The position numbers and the translations under genes were made by a program. Shown piece after piece: positions 31,345 to 44,366 of a stretch of DNA of 64,000 nucleotides (position 1 is its first letter; each line of letters begins with the position of its first letter). Origin of the DNA: Paulinella micropora (taxonomy: Eukaryota > Cercozoa > Imbricatea > Euglyphida > Paulinellidae); assembly GCA_019918135.1 (NCBI GenBank), contig WBZZ01001445.1:1-64000 (forward strand), given 5' to 3'. The notes below the pieces were generated by a model that ran no database searches, was not told the origin of the DNA, and saw only the letters and a program-made list of their open reading frames with translations.

Positions 31345-31575
31345 GTGCTTCTCTGTCAATGGCTGATGCAAATCTGCACATGCGCCTCCATCGTCTCACC
31401 CGTGAGGGGAATACGAAGAATTGACGATATGCTCTAATGACACCCCCGCACGGGCAGTTCCAACACTTCCAGACGGACCGGTATGTTCAATGAAGATACT
31501 GGTGGCACCGACGGGAATCGAACTGGCGACAGGGCCCAGATGGTAGAACTTGACCACTGGGCTATCACGGTGTCC
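31289..31575 (-). mobile_element. tRNA-derived SINE, copy 2a
   Basis: Copy of 14,286-14,572. Confidence 0.8.
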
Positions 31576-31642
<67 letters not shown>

Positions 31643-31704
31643 GTGCTTCTCTGTCAATGGCTGATGCATTTCTGCACATGCGCCTCCATCGTCTCACCCG
31701 TGAG

Positions 31705-31705
<1 letters not shown>
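31576..31705 (-). mobile_element. 5'-truncated SINE, copy 2b
   Basis: Copy of 14,573-14,702. Confidence 0.75.
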
Positions 31706-31742
<37 letters not shown>

Positions 31743-32010
31743 GTGCTTCTCTGTCAATGGCTGATGCATTTCTGCACATGCGCCTCCATCGTCTCACCCG
31801 TGAGGGGAGTACGAAGAATTGACGATAAGCTCTAATGACACCCCCGCAAGGGCAGTTCCAACACTTCCAGACGGGCCGGTATGTTCAATGAAAATACTGG
31901 TCCAGAAATAGACCGGTATGTTCAATGAAAATACTAGTGGCACCGACGGGAATCGAACTGGCGACAGGGCCCAGATGGTAGAACTTGACCACTGGGCTAT
32001 CACGGTGTCC
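31706..32010 (-). mobile_element. tRNA-derived SINE, long variant, copy 2c
   Basis: Copy of 14,703-15,007. Confidence 0.78.
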
Positions 32011-32139
32011 ACTTTTTTATGGTAGAACTTGACCACTGGGCTATCACGGTGTCCACTTTTTATGGTAGAACTTGACCACTGGGCTATCACGGTGTCCACT
32101 TTTATGGTAGAACTTGACCACTGGGCTATCACGGTGTCC
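32011..32139 (-). repeat. Three tandem SINE 5' halves, copy 2
   Basis: Copy of 15,008-15,136, with the same 6-5-4 decrease in A-run length. Confidence 0.8.
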
Positions 32140-32141
32140 AC

Positions 32142-32296
<155 letters not shown>

Positions 32297-32471
32297 GTGT
32301 ATCTCCTGCCAATTGCTGAGCCAAAAGGCCATGTGCATCCAATCCTCCATTCCATAAGGAAAGTCTCCACACCAATCGGTGGAATAAAGGAAGTGACGGC
32401 AAAGAACATTACTCTAGGAGCTTTATACCAATCAGCCCATGGAAAGGACCGATGGCCTATGTACTCCCTAA

Positions 32472-32472
<1 letters not shown>
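32297..32472 (-). mobile_element. Short retroelement-like family 2, copy b of unit 2
   Basis: Copy of 15,291-15,466. An AAT tract follows at 32,475-32,518. Confidence 0.5.
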
Positions 32473-32518
<46 letters not shown>

Positions 32519-32520
<2 letters not shown>

Positions 32521-33455
32521 AACACTGATTTTTGATGAGCCGGAAACTTGTGACTTCCGAAAAGTCTGATGAGCCGGACACTTATGATTTCCGAAAATAT
32601 GTTGTTTATCAATGCATGCATTGAATTACCTATTTCAATGCATGCATTGAAATTTCAATGCATGAATTGAATTACCTATTTCAACGCAGCATTGAAATTT
32701 CAATGCAGTGCTGAGCCGGACACTTATGATTTCCTATTTCTGATTTATGATGTGCAGTGTCACTTTCGTGCATGATCAACAGTCTTGCAGTCGCCACTGC
32801 AAGCACGAAGTTCCCCTTATCTGTCAGTCGTGATTGCTGTTTGCTTTGTGGTAATTGTTGTTTGCTTTGTGGTGTTTCGTGCCCCCCATCAAAATTTTTC
32901 AGAAAAAACCCTGCGTGCCTTTGGCGCCGAAGATAGTGTCAGAGCAAAAACCGTTACAGGAGAGAGTAAGTGTAGTGTCTTGTCTCTTGGTGTCGAAATT
33001 CTCTTACCTGTTGTCAATGCACTTTGTAGTACTTTGCAGCTGATGACGTCATGCCATTGACAACCGTCTTGGCCTACATTGCTTATATGTATTTAATTAG
33101 GTTTTCCTAGGACTTGAATCCTCTGCACTTGTTAGGGCATGACTTCTGTACTTGTTGTCAATGCCATGGAAAACCAGGTTCAAAGCGCCAACTGTCCCTC
33201 CCCCCACCCCCCTCTTTCTCTCTCTCTCTATCTATCCATCTATCTATCTATCTACCTTTCTTTCTTTCTCCCTATGTCTATCTATCTCTCTCTTTCTCTC
33301 AGACTCTCTCTCTCTCTCTCTCTCCCTCCGCTGCGTTACTAAGAGTTCGACGAGAAAGGAAACCTAGTGAGGTGTCCTTAATAAAAAAAATTATCGTCAA
33401 ATTCCTACAGCTGCTTTTTTCGTTGCTTGCGTCTCTCTCTCTCTCTCTCTCTCTA
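32519..33455. repeat. Spacer with palindromes and (TC)n tracts, copy 2
   Basis: Copy of 15,513-16,449; palindromes at about 32,601-32,711. No gene seen. Confidence 0.6.
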
Positions 33456-33491
33456 TTTCAATGCTTGCATTGAAATTTCAATGCAGTGAGC

Positions 33492-33581
33492 TTCGTGTGT
33501 AAAGTCGCTGTCTGTTACAGTTATTCTATTTTTACTATTTATGTAATAGATACCCGAACTTCTTCCTCCCTTATACTGCAT
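33492..33581 (-). pseudogene. Penton N-terminal remnant, element A copy 3
   Basis: Copy of 16,487-16,576. Confidence 0.73.
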
Positions 33582-33723
33582 GATATTTAGAATTGCGCTT
33601 CGTGCTCCGCACTCTCGCTTATTCTAAACATCGTTTTTTCTTTATTGAAAAAAATAAATCGGTTTTCGATGTTTATCGACAAAGGAGAATGAGCAAAGCG
33701 AATGAGAGTGAAGTTGATAAATA

Positions 33724-34527
33724 TCATTTACAAAAGGTGTCAAAGCCATACCCATTCTGTGCTTTTAATTTTTCTGCTTCTTCTTCTTTTAAGTCTGTGT
33801 AGCCACTGGCGAATTTAAATTTAATACCTTTCGCCCGCTCCATTAAAAACCTCATACTATGCCAACCGCACGTGTCTGAGGTGTTTGATTGTTGTTTTAC
33901 TTGATTAACCTTCATTAACAAATAACTATCTGGATGGCTTTTATCTATTAGCCGTTTCATTTGTTGTTGAAAGTCTTCAGTTGGCTCGTAAAGTGCTAAA
34001 GGGTCATACACTTCAACACTCCTGTCTTTATCTAGACTTATCCATACGGCGATCCAATGAGACCCTTTTTGATTATGATTATCTAAGTTCATAATAAATC
34101 CGTATCGCTTTCTGCTTCCGGGCTTCAACTTGTAGATGTCATCACTGGCTATCGCTCCGAGATACCATCCATATTTTTTCATTATGTCGTCTATTTCATT
34201 AGTCATTAGTCCCCGTCCCTCTCCATCTTGTTGCTGACCGAAGGTCGCATCTTCAACTACGTTGGAGTGTTGCTGTGGCTCATCTTGTTGTGGCTCTTCT
34301 GGCTGTGGCACCTCTGGCTCTGGTTGCTGTGTTTCTGGCTGTGGTTGCTCTGGTTGTGGTTGCTCTGGCTGTTGCTCATTTCTATATTTATTTATAAGAG
34401 CATTAATATAATCTTTTTTTCTCATTGAATGAACCCGTTCTTTTCGTGATAAATACTTTTTAATGTTTTCTACGGAAAACACTTTATTGATCAAATCTTC
34501 TAAACCAGTTCCCGTTTGTAATCCCAA
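33724..34527 (-). CDS. Adenain-like cysteine protease, element A copy 3
   Basis: Copy of 16,719-17,522 with the same His, Asp and Cys motifs. Confidence 0.85.
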   Translation of the reverse strand: MGLQTGTGLEDLINKVFSVENIKKYLSRKERVHSMRKKDYINALINKYRNEQQPEQPQPEQPQPETQQPEPEVPQPEEPQQDEPQQHSNVVEDATFGQQQDGEGRGLMTNEIDDIMKKYGWYLGAIASDDIYKLKPGSRKRYGFIMNLDNHNQKGSHWIAVWISLDKDRSVEVYDPLALYEPTEDFQQQMKRLIDKSHPDSYLLMKVNQVKQQSNTSDTCGWHSMRFLMERAKGIKFKFASGYTDLKEEEAEKLKAQNGYGFDTFCK

Positions 34528-34664
34528 ATATTCTGCGAGTTTCTTTTTTACTTCGTCCTTCTTTTGTCGTACATCTATTTTATGTTCTACAATTTTGTCT
34601 ATTATCCATGATGCCCTTTGGTTCCAACCTTGAACATCGTGGCCTTCATTTTTAAGTTTATCCC

Positions 34665-35024
34665 TTAATGCTTCACCAAGAATTTTAATAGTAAGTTTTT
34701 CTCAATATTACTATTCGACGATCCATTCTTCAACATTCCTTTGTATTTAGCTTCCTCTAGTTGGTTTCCTATATTTTTATTTAATGCTTCATGTGCTCCT
34801 AGCATTTTTTTCATATCATCTATTGTTATTTGTTGCTTTTGAAATTCTTTTATTCTTTCTGCTTTACTTTGTATTTTACTAGGATCCCAATTATCTATAT
34901 CTGCTTGAGTAAAAACTCCAGAATTTATGATTAATTTTTTATAGTCTTCAAATTCTTTATTTGGTTTAACTTTTACCTCTGGCTGTGCCTGTTGTTCTTG
35001 CGGCTGTCCCTGCTGTGGTGGCAT
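34665..35024 (-). CDS. Coiled-coil protein C-terminal part, element A copy 3
   Basis: Copy of 662-1,021. Confidence 0.55.
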   Translation of the reverse strand: MPPQQGQPQEQQAQPEVKVKPNKEFEDYKKLIINSGVFTQADIDNWDPSKIQSKAERIKEFQKQQITIDDMKKMLGAHEALNKNIGNQLEEAKYKGMLKNGSSNSNIEKNLLLKFLVKH

Positions 35025-35116
35025 AATATATTGATATTAAACTGGTGGTAATGCTTGTATCCTATTTTTTCTGTCTTCTTCATATTTTACATATTCTATG
35101 AGTTTTAGCTCCCTTC

Positions 35117-35602
35117 TTAGTTCTCTGGCTTTTGTTCTTGTCGTTCATTAATATCTGCTAGTTCTCTTTTGTGTTCCCTATCCATTATCTCTTGTCTTTC
35201 CTTAGCATCTGCTATGTCTTTTCTTTCTTGCCTCTTCTTCTCCTCGTCTAAATCCTCCCGTGCCTTTCTTTCTTTTTTCTCTATGGTTTCAATACCTTCA
35301 TACTTTTCCTTTCTGAGTTTGTCTAAGTGGTCTTGAATTGCTGTTCTCGTATTCTGCTCAATCTCTGACAGGCTCTGGACTTTTCTTAAGTCTTCCTTCT
35401 TTGTTTTTTTCTTTGCTTTTGGTCTGCTCAAGTATTTCATAAAAAGTTTAACAATTTGAAGTGTGCTCATATCATTTGTTTTCTTACCAAAATTAAGATA
35501 ATATTTTTTACCCTTCTGGATAATGTAAGGCTCTCCGCTCTTATTCCTATAAACCCGCGGTGGTCTTATCTTAGGCTTCCTTGTTTTTTTTTGTTTTAGC
35601 AA
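35117..35602 (-). CDS. Basic coiled-coil protein N-terminal part, element A copy 3
   Basis: Copy of 1,114-1,602; the very start differs slightly from the other units. Confidence 0.58.
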   Translation of the reverse strand: MLKQKKTRKPKIRPPRVYRNKSGEPYIIQKGKKYYLNFGKKTNDMSTLQIVKLFMKYLSRPKAKKKTKKEDLRKVQSLSEIEQNTRTAIQDHLDKLRKEKYEGIETIEKKERKAREDLDEEKKRQERKDIADAKERQEIMDREHKRELADINERQEQKPEN

Positions 35603-35689
35603 CCATTGTATATTTTAATAAATATTTATTTTATTAAACATAATTTTTTCATTTAAATATAACGATATTAAACGATATAAAACGACATT

Positions 35690-36284
35690 ATGCCAGACTA
35701 CAAGCAAGGAAAAATTTACTCATGAAGGTCTCACCAGACGGACGAAATTTACATTGGTTCTACTATTCAACCACTATATAAAAGGCTAAGCAGTCATAAG
35801 TTGGATTATAAATGTTGGATAAATGGAAAAACTATATATCCTCTTTTGAAATAGTGAAATACGATGATGTTTATATTGAATTAATTGAGGACAGTGTGAT
35901 AATAAAATGGGATTACTTAAACGAGAAGGAGAATTAATCAGACAGATGAAATGTGTAAATAAAATGGTGGCTGGAAGAACGAAAAATCAATACAAAGCAG
36001 AAAACAAAAATAAAATTAAAGAAAGTGGAAAATTATATTATGAAGCAAACAAGGACAAAATAAAAGAATACTTAAAACAATACAATAAATATAATAAAGA
36101 AAAAATGCAAGAAAAAAGTAAAGAATACAGAAAAAATAACAAGAATAAAATTAAAGAATACTTTAAACAATACAGAGAAAGCAATATTGACAAAATAAGA
36201 GAAGAAAGAAAAATACAACATAATTGTGAGTGTGGTATGAAATATACATCAGGTCATAAACCCTCGGACAAAAAAACATACTGA
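35690..36284 (+). pseudogene. GIY-YIG endonuclease (broken), element A copy 3
   Basis: Copy of 1,687-2,281. Confidence 0.7.
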
Positions 36285-36323
36285 TTTTATAAATGAACAA
36301 ATAGGATTAAATGCTTTTAATAT

Positions 36324-36418
36324 TTAAAATTTCAAGGCACCACGGCCAGATTGTTTTTTTCCATACGCAAGTTTTGCAGCAGTGGCTTGGACTGATCCCG
36401 CATATGGCACTCCCATAC
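36324..36418 (-). pseudogene. Small basic protein gene, downstream part, copy 3
   Basis: Copy of 2,321-2,415, ending at the CATAC duplication (36,414-36,418). Confidence 0.68.
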
Positions 36419-36813
36419 AGTAAGTACACTAGTAGACATTAGTCTCCGGATACTTGAATAATCGTTTGCTCTGAGGCACTTTGATCAAAGGTTGAAGGAA
36501 CAATAATGAATTTAATCAATGGTTAGAAACCAATGACTGAAACTCAATCTAATTTACCATTAATTTATAGTGAAATAAATACCACAAATTTATATACTGA
36601 TCTTGTGGTCAGAAATTCAAGTGATGATTCAGTATGGGCCAATCTATACTAACTGGCAACTAATTGTGAATAACGGTAATATCAACGTAACGAATAATAA
36701 TTATGATACGAAATATGAAAATGGTAATGAATATGATCCGGTCAAATATAAATGTTATGTCGTGAAATGACCATAAAAGGTAACAATATATTTAGTAAAT
36801 ATTATTGCTTACT
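36419..36813 (-). repeat. Copia 3' LTR, copy 3
   Basis: 395 bp, AGTAAG/CTTACT ends; the polypurine tract is at 36,814-36,822. Confidence 0.92.
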
Positions 36814-37054
36814 CTCCCCCTCGGCATAACATATATGTATATGTATATTATCTTTAAGTTACTAACATGATTGGCCATATGAAACTATATGTAAACTAGC
36901 GATTCATGATGATGAAGTATGATACATGTTAATGTTGCATTAACACTAAAAATGAAAAAAATAATTCGTAAGCATCAAAGGATGCAGGTCCTTGCAGCGG
37001 TGTAGCAAGTCTGTTGAATAAATTCATCCTAAGTGTCTGTAAAAGCTAGAGGCA

Positions 37055-39511
37055 TTAAACCTCAAACTGCGGTAAAGCGTCCTTGAGCAACACCGTAAAC
37101 TGTGCGACTAGTTCCAAGAAACGTGGCGTCGGTAGTGACTTCGTCAGCATGTCCGCCAGATTGTCCTTCGTGGAAACGTGTCGTACGATCACTTCGCCAG
37201 CCCGTACTCGTCCTACCACGTAATGGTGTTTGAGTGCTAAGTGGGGTGTGCGATCAGTGGCCATGCCGTTCGTTGCGTTCAGGACCGCCCCCCGGTTGTC
37301 GTTATTGATAGTTGATGGCGTCGGCAACGGAATTCCAACGTCCTTGCACATATGCAATATCGCGATTGCTGTTCGGCATGTCGTTGAGATGGCGATCGTT
37401 TCAGCATCCCGAGTCGATAGTGCGACTGTGGGTTGGCGCTTCGAACTCCATGCGATGGGCCCAGTCGTCATGTGCAGTTGGCCGGTTCTTGATCGTCGCG
37501 TGTACTCACATGCGCCCAAGTTGGCATCGGAATACGATATAAGCTCGAAGCTGCGGGTCCGAAATGGGAAGAAAATCCCTCTAGGTGTTCCCAGAAATCT
37601 GAGGATGCGAGCTATTGCTGAGTACGCCACGTCAGGCTTCTTTGATGCGAGTACCGCCGCGTGGTTGACCGCGTAGGTGATGGCCGGTTGAGTCTGAGTC
37701 GCAGGCCAGAGAAGGGCGCCAAGCAAGCGAGGGAGCGAGAAACGCCGAAGCATAGCTTCTTTGCTGGCTGGGGGAGGGTCAGTCGTCGCTGTAGGGGTAG
37801 CGACTGGCTTGGCTTCTTGGAAGTTGAAATCCCTAAGCATGCCCTTAATGTATTCATGCTGATGTATGACTATGCCCTCTGAAGTCCTAACAAACTGCAA
37901 GCCACAAAATGTTTTGACTTGTCCTAGGTCCTTCACTCTAAATGAATGTTTCAGTTTGGTGAACAGGGCATTGTGCTCGTCTTTGGTATTATGAAACACG
38001 AGCAAGTCATCAGTGCGAAGGAGTAGATAGGGGGGTAGTTTCTGTCTGCATGTGACTGAAGGTAGGAAGAAAATGCATGGGTCTAATGTTGACTGTTTAT
38101 ATCCTATACTTCTCACATTAGTAGACACATGGTCAAACCACCTTCGCCCTGCCTGGGGGGTTCCGTACAGTGCTTTCTTCAACAATAGAATCATTGAAGG
38201 GTCGCTTTTGTTTTCGTACCCCTTAGGCGGAAAGGCGAATGCAATGTCCTTCATATCTGCATGGGAATAGGCTTGTAAAAAGTCGAGGTGAGAGATCATG
38301 AGGTCATTGAATGCAGCATAAGATACTAGTAGCAAAAGAAACATTGGTTGAGCGGTGGGGGAAGAGCATTTATATGGATTGTAATGAATGTATTCTTTCA
38401 TCCTATTTCCTAAAGCTACTAGTCGCGATTTGTATTTCTCCTGATCTGTAGACTCATCTGTCTTTATGGCATCAACAAATGTTGTATGGACAGGAGGTAC
38501 ATTCGCTGTTATTGCTGCGGCTCGAGGTACCCATTGCAGTGCTTTGCATTCGAACAAACCTTGTAACTCGGCTAGTTGAGCAGCATGTACCTGAGGGTGT
38601 GACTTTATGGTTTTCTGTGGGATATGTAACACTCTTGTGAATAAACAATAGCTGTCCTGTCCTAAGGCCTCCTCTTCCTCCTCCTCAAACTCATGAGCAA
38701 CAATAATGTGTGCGGTATGAGTGGGGTGGTTTGCTGGTGTTTGTTTCCTAAGCCTGGGCCCAGCAACTATGTTTGTTGAAGTTATTGCAGCACCATCCCA
38801 TGTTTGTGGTATGCCCTTGTTACTACTCCATCTATCTGGTAGAGGGAATTGTGGTGCAGATGAGGAGTGTTGGGCTGGGTTTGATGTTGCTCTGTTGTGT
38901 TGTGTCGTTTGCCGAGGTGCTGTGTTCGTCTTTTTCTCTTGTGCAACCGTTGTTGCTGGAGTGGGAGCAAATGCATTTGGTGGGGGATGGAATGAGCCAA
39001 AATATGGGCTTGGTTGCACGTAAAGACTTGAAGTGGCCTTGGTGGTGTGTGGGGTTGTCGTGTCATCGTCCAGTGTGTCGAGTGTGTTTTGTGAGGAATG
39101 TGGCAGTTGGTTTGTTGGCCACCAGCCACTGGGTGTGTTGGAGTCCTGAAATTGTGGCAGTTGGTCCTCGTTTTTCCACTGGACTGACTGGGTAGATGGT
39201 ATGCTAGTGGTAGGAGGCGAGGTGGAGGATGTTATGTTGTGCGACACTAGTAGTGGTTGCCAAGGTCGTGCAGGTATTTTGCATGTGTAGCCACGAGTCA
39301 TTGTATCGAAACGAACATTACGTTTTTCTACTGTGGCTGTCTGTTTGGTGTCGTGAATGAGGATTTTATATACTCGAATATGTTGTAGCCAATGAGAGTA
39401 CCTGGCACGGCGACAGGCTGTGCTTTCGTCGTTTCCATTTTCACCCAGGCGAGGCATCCGAAAGGTTGCACGAACGATTGCACAGGTTTTCGGCCCATAA
39501 GCAATTCCCAA
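37055..39511 (-). CDS. Copia integrase tail - reverse transcriptase - RNase H, copy 3
   Basis: An 818-residue frame like 20,049-22,505. Confidence 0.92.
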   Translation of the reverse strand: MGIAYGPKTCAIVRATFRMPRLGENGNDESTACRRARYSHWLQHIRVYKILIHDTKQTATVEKRNVRFDTMTRGYTCKIPARPWQPLLVSHNITSSTSPPTTSIPSTQSVQWKNEDQLPQFQDSNTPSGWWPTNQLPHSSQNTLDTLDDDTTTPHTTKATSSLYVQPSPYFGSFHPPPNAFAPTPATTVAQEKKTNTAPRQTTQHNRATSNPAQHSSSAPQFPLPDRWSSNKGIPQTWDGAAITSTNIVAGPRLRKQTPANHPTHTAHIIVAHEFEEEEEEALGQDSYCLFTRVLHIPQKTIKSHPQVHAAQLAELQGLFECKALQWVPRAAAITANVPPVHTTFVDAIKTDESTDQEKYKSRLVALGNRMKEYIHYNPYKCSSPTAQPMFLLLLVSYAAFNDLMISHLDFLQAYSHADMKDIAFAFPPKGYENKSDPSMILLLKKALYGTPQAGRRWFDHVSTNVRSIGYKQSTLDPCIFFLPSVTCRQKLPPYLLLRTDDLLVFHNTKDEHNALFTKLKHSFRVKDLGQVKTFCGLQFVRTSEGIVIHQHEYIKGMLRDFNFQEAKPVATPTATTDPPPASKEAMLRRFSLPRLLGALLWPATQTQPAITYAVNHAAVLASKKPDVAYSAIARILRFLGTPRGIFFPFRTRSFELISYSDANLGACEYTRRSRTGQLHMTTGPIAWSSKRQPTVALSTRDAETIAISTTCRTAIAILHMCKDVGIPLPTPSTINNDNRGAVLNATNGMATDRTPHLALKHHYVVGRVRAGEVIVRHVSTKDNLADMLTKSLPTPRFLELVAQFTVLLKDALPQFEV

Positions 39512-40820
39512 GGGGATTTGCCTTTGTCCTTACCTCTGCAAAGGGGCGTGACCATTCGTATGGCTAGTGTCGCTTTATGTGTGTCCTCCCAAAATGTGTT
39601 AGGCAGGCCTGCATCTAACTGTGCTGCTAGTGCGCGTGTGTCGTCTGTCCTATTCATTCTTTCAGCAAAGGGGTTCATGTTAGGCTCGTTACGTGTGGTG
39701 GTTTTGAGGATGATGCCGTGTTTGTCTGTATAGTCTTTTAGTACTTTAGAGACAAACTCGCCATCTGCTCTTATCTGCTTTAGTTTGTTGCCTGACTGTC
39801 GTTCAAAGAAAGAAAATATGCGTGTTAAATGTGGCATGTAAAGCTTAGCTTCGCGGGTAGGTGTGTAGAGGTCACAAGCAAACTTAGAGCGAGAACATGT
39901 CACTCCTCCTCTGTAGTAGTTACCGTATCTTGACATTACGGGGAATGGGCCGCTGAAATCTATGTTGAGTGCTTCACCTTGCTTATATTCTAGGTCTAGA
40001 TAGTTACCTCTGTACATAGGGGGTTTGTTAGGTTTGCCCCTATTGCATCCATGACATGCACGTACCAGACGCATCCAATCTTTGCCAGCGATGCGTCTGC
40101 CTACGCTCTTTGCAAACTCGTTCATCATGAGTGGGTTTGCATGCATCAGAGCTCTGTGTAGGATCATTGGATCGTACGGTGCATGTGATGGGAGAGGATT
40201 GACTGACCATAATGCAAGGTCTGGTAGGTTGTCGATGGTTGCAGCCAGTGACACTTGTTCTCTCTGCTTGTACCTGTATGGTATATATCTTTGATGAGGG
40301 TCAAGTGGTGTCATTCCTGGCTTATCTAACTCGTATAGCAAGTGTGAATTGAGCCTCCCCTTGCTAGTATGTTCTTCTTGTCAAGTGTTATGGGCTTGTC
40401 ATAGATGAATACTTGACCATTTTGATGGATGATTGTTTTGTGCATGTCATGGTCAAGGCGTGGGGTGGGAACAAGGTTGAATGGTAATGACGGTGATATG
40501 AGTGAGTTGGGAAATGACTGTTTAACCGATTGACCATAACCATTGAGCCACGTCGGAGTGGCAGTAGCCCGCGTCCTCACCGGAAGCGGCTTACCAGATA
40601 TGTTATTGAGGAAAGCCGGTTTCTCTTCGCGGATAGACTTGGGGTCGATAGGCGCCTTCTCATGGAATAGCCATCGGTTGCATGCGCTGTCGACCACGTC
40701 AGGGGGATTGCCGTCGGCCATTAGCACATAGTTGACCATAGGGCGCTTGAGCTCTGCCCGTTCTAAGTCCATTGTCTCCTGCATCCATCTGTTGTATTCG
40801 TCCATGTTCTTGAACTCCAA
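39328..40820 (-). pseudogene. Copia protease - integrase region, copy 3 (broken)
   Basis: Copy of 5,322-6,815 with the same motifs; broken once here. Confidence 0.87.
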
Positions 40821-41011
40821 ATATTCCAGCTCTGGATGCCTGTTGACGTAGCATTGCCACTCGCGTACGTTGGCGAAGTCCAGGGCGGGTGGGTAGAGAT
40901 AGTTCTCATGTTCAGGGTCGTCGAGCTCCGGGTCGTCGATGTTGTCAGTTGCATCTTCGTCAGGGATGGTTGCAACGTCTGTGGTATCTTCTTTTGGGTC
41001 CCTTATTGCTT

Positions 41012-44000
41012 CTAATTCGTCAAATACATTACCACGAATTCGAATGTGTGTGAGTAGTCATGACGTCGTAGGCGTTCGCATAGTTCTTCAGCTTCCACAC
41101 GTCCGGCAGGTGGGTAATAGTTGAGTGGTGGTCTCACATTGTCGTTGAACAGTGGTTCTATTTCAGGTGTGTATGGTGCTGGAGGCAGTGAACGCTTCAC
41201 ACCGAACGGCGGGTCGGGTATGTTGAGTATGCGTTTCAGTTGCTTCTCCAGTTGTTCTCGCCATCTTTCGCCTGCTGCACCTACACCGTAGGGTTCGTGC
41301 TGTTCTTGTCCGGTCTCATCTGTTCCACTTGGAGGTGGTGGGAGCATAGTCCATGGTGGGTCCGTCTCGTTGATTGTATATGCCTCGTCGAAGTTGGGTA
41401 TGTCCGGCGTGGTAGCGGCGAGCGCAGCTAAGTTCGCATTCGGTGTCGAAGAGGTCACCTCGTAGTCTTCTTCGTTTTCCGTGAAGTTAAGGTGGGCGTG
41501 TGATTGTGCCATTGTGGCTGTCCTGGGGTCCACACGTCTCCCCCTCGTCGTAAATTCATCTAGGCTCATCGCCATATCTACCATTGTGGGTGTGTCTATG
41601 AACAGTGGTGCGTGTGGTCCACCTTCACTGTAACGTAACAGATGTTGAAATGCGAGGTCGCCTAGCTCGGGCTGGTCCGTTGGTATGCCGAGTAGATCGT
41701 ATCTCGTTCCCCTTTCTCGAAGTCGGTTGATGAGTGGATGCCGCTTGGCCATGTTGCAGAACTCTTTGTGTGCCGGCCAATCGGTCCTCTGATGATCGGT
41801 GTTGCAGTAGTAGACGAGTTGACATCCGCTGCAACGCTTCAGTTTCCCTTCTTGGTTGCCGCAGTAGGTGCAATCCCATCTAATGCTGCCGCGTCTGGTT
41901 TCGCGTATAGTCTTGCAGTCGACGCAGTCTGGTTTGGTTAGTGCCCAGTTCTCCGGGAGTAGTCGGAAGTCCTTCACGATGCTCCAGTAGGCCAGCTCAT
42001 CGGTGGTAGGGTGAGCAATGATGTGCATCTGTCCAAGCGAAGGTGTATCGTCGTTCTGTTGGCTGTGAAACTCCAGGTACACGTCTGTATTGCATTAGTT
42101 GGCCGTAGGGTAATGCTTCGATGGCTTGTATGCGTCTTATTGCGTCCTTGTTGTCCGTAGATGCATTCGCTGAAGTCGTCGTCGGGGCCAACGGGGTAAA
42201 GCACTCGGTCTGCAGGTTCGGTGGGATAGGTACCGTGAAACTTGAAATGGGCGATTCCTCATTGTATGCCATTGACGGGGTAGGCGGTGTTTCGCTCATC
42301 GAGGTATCCTCTGCGCTGGTTGAACTCAACTGTCGCTGTCGATGTTCTCCGATGGGCGTTGAGGTAGGTTGCTCTTCTTGACGGTCTTGCTCTGATGTCG
42401 TCCTGTCTTCCGGTGCAGGTGAGCTCATAAAGCTCTGTGTTGGCACGCGCGGGGATTGTGTAGTTGTTTCCGGCGGTTGTTGCGGTGAACTACCTGGTTC
42501 ACGTCGTGCTCGTCTCGGGCATCTTGTCCGCAGTACGATGTGCTCAATACCTGTTGAGCCGGGCGCGTCTTGAACTAGCAGTGATGGTAACATCCACGGA
42601 TCCGTTCTTGGAAGGAAATAGTTGAGGGGTGTTCCAAGGGGGCACCAAGGTCGCGGCCAATGGGCAGGTGGGACAGGGAATCCTTGTGGGATCGCTCGGA
42701 ATGCGTCCCGCATGCGCGTCCATTGAACGTAGGCACGTCTGTAGTCGTTCTCGTCCATGCGTTGTGTGATTGTCAGCGAGCTCCATGGGATGTCTGGGCG
42801 TCTCGTCAGGTCTTCCACGTAATCAGGGTGCGGTGCGGGCGATGCTTCAGTGGGGGTGGGAGGGTTATAGGTATCAGAAGTGGGTGTTAGAGGAGACAGT
42901 TGGATAGGTCCTGCTCTATTTCTGTACCTACTTCCCCTTTGTACGTAGGCTACTTCTTCTTGCGATGGTTCGTCCTCCTCTGGTCCGGGTCGTTCGTCGT
43001 CGGAGTCGGCGGAATGCATCAGCCATGTCTCGGGTGGGTCGCCTGTTGGATCATCGACGTCGTCCGTGGCTTCCACTTCGGTTGTCGCGTTGGCTTGTCC
43101 GCTCGATCGTTGAATCCGTCTTGTGTTGGTCTGTCTAGGTTGGCCTCCACGTCCTCGTTGATTCGGTCCTGCCCCTCGACCACCGTGACGTGTATTCGAG
43201 TTTGGCTGCGTGGGTCGTCTGCGGACTGGGCATTCAGCCCCAGAGTGTTTCGGTCGGCCCTCGCAGACTCGTTCCATGCAGGTGGATCGACACTGGGCCG
43301 CAATGTGTCCTCGTCGGTTGCAGTTGAGACATCGGATGTCTTTGTTGATAGCAACGGGTGTGGCCGAAGTGAACAGGGCTGTCGAGGACCTAGATGAGGC
43401 AGCAGAGAGTTGGTTAGCATGGTATGCTTGTAAGATGAGTGAACATATCTCATTATAACGTGGTTTGTCAGCATCAGCACGAGACCAATACATAGTTCCC
43501 CCTACATCGCCCATAGATAGAGAGGCGCACTCCTTAAGTTTAAAGAGCAAGAATACGACTCTGAATTCATCAGGTAGAGGCACTCCTCTTGACTGTAGGC
43601 GCTCGAAGCGTTGGGTCCAAGAGCTCCATCCATGTTGGTAGGCAATTGCTTGACTTCAGCTTTGTCTCGAACAGCTGCATTAGTAGGCGAGCGATGGAAA
43701 CCGATCCTTTGCTGCCGAATCGCTCGCAGATCGCTGTCCAGATCACCGCTGGGTTGGTTCCTGCTCGTTGGACGGTCAGTAGAGCTGTCGACTCTTGGCA
43801 TGCTTCCACAAGGAAGCAGCGGACATGGATCTGTGCTTTGATGTAGTCTGCTTGGCTGAAAAGTGTATCCAGGTCAGTTGGTACGTTGATAGTAGGCAAA
43901 AGGGCGGGTGCTTGGCTACCTGAGGACGGGTTGGTCGAGGATGGGCTGCTTGAGGACGAGCTGGTCAGTGATGACGAGCTGCTCAATGATGAGTCGCCAC

Positions 44001-44366
44001 GTCTCGATCCGTATGCTTCATCGTCTTCATCGTCATCGCTCCTCCTTCTCGACTGTCTTGCTGTCGAGGTGTCTTGCTGTCGAGCTGACAGTCCAGATCC
44101 AGTAATTTTGTTAGGGGCGGGGTGGGTGGGTCTTAGTCTAGTAGTTCTGGTACTTGCGTAGATTGTAGCAATCTCTTGTACCGAGTAGGGCGATTCTTGG
44201 TCTTCCAGAAGTAGTATGTAGCGTGCGTCCACGCCCAATAAAAAAGCGAAAATTGGAATTTGCAAAGGTCAAATTCATCGATGGGTCTTGTCGGGAATTT
44301 CGGTAGCTTGAGTTGGTAACGGGGCGCATCCAAGGCTCCATAACCAGTAAGTACACTAGTAGACAT
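41012..44366 (-). pseudogene. Copia gag region with CCHC and MYND motifs, copy 3 (broken)
   Basis: Copy of 7,007-10,364 with several breaks; both zinc motifs are still readable. Confidence 0.85.
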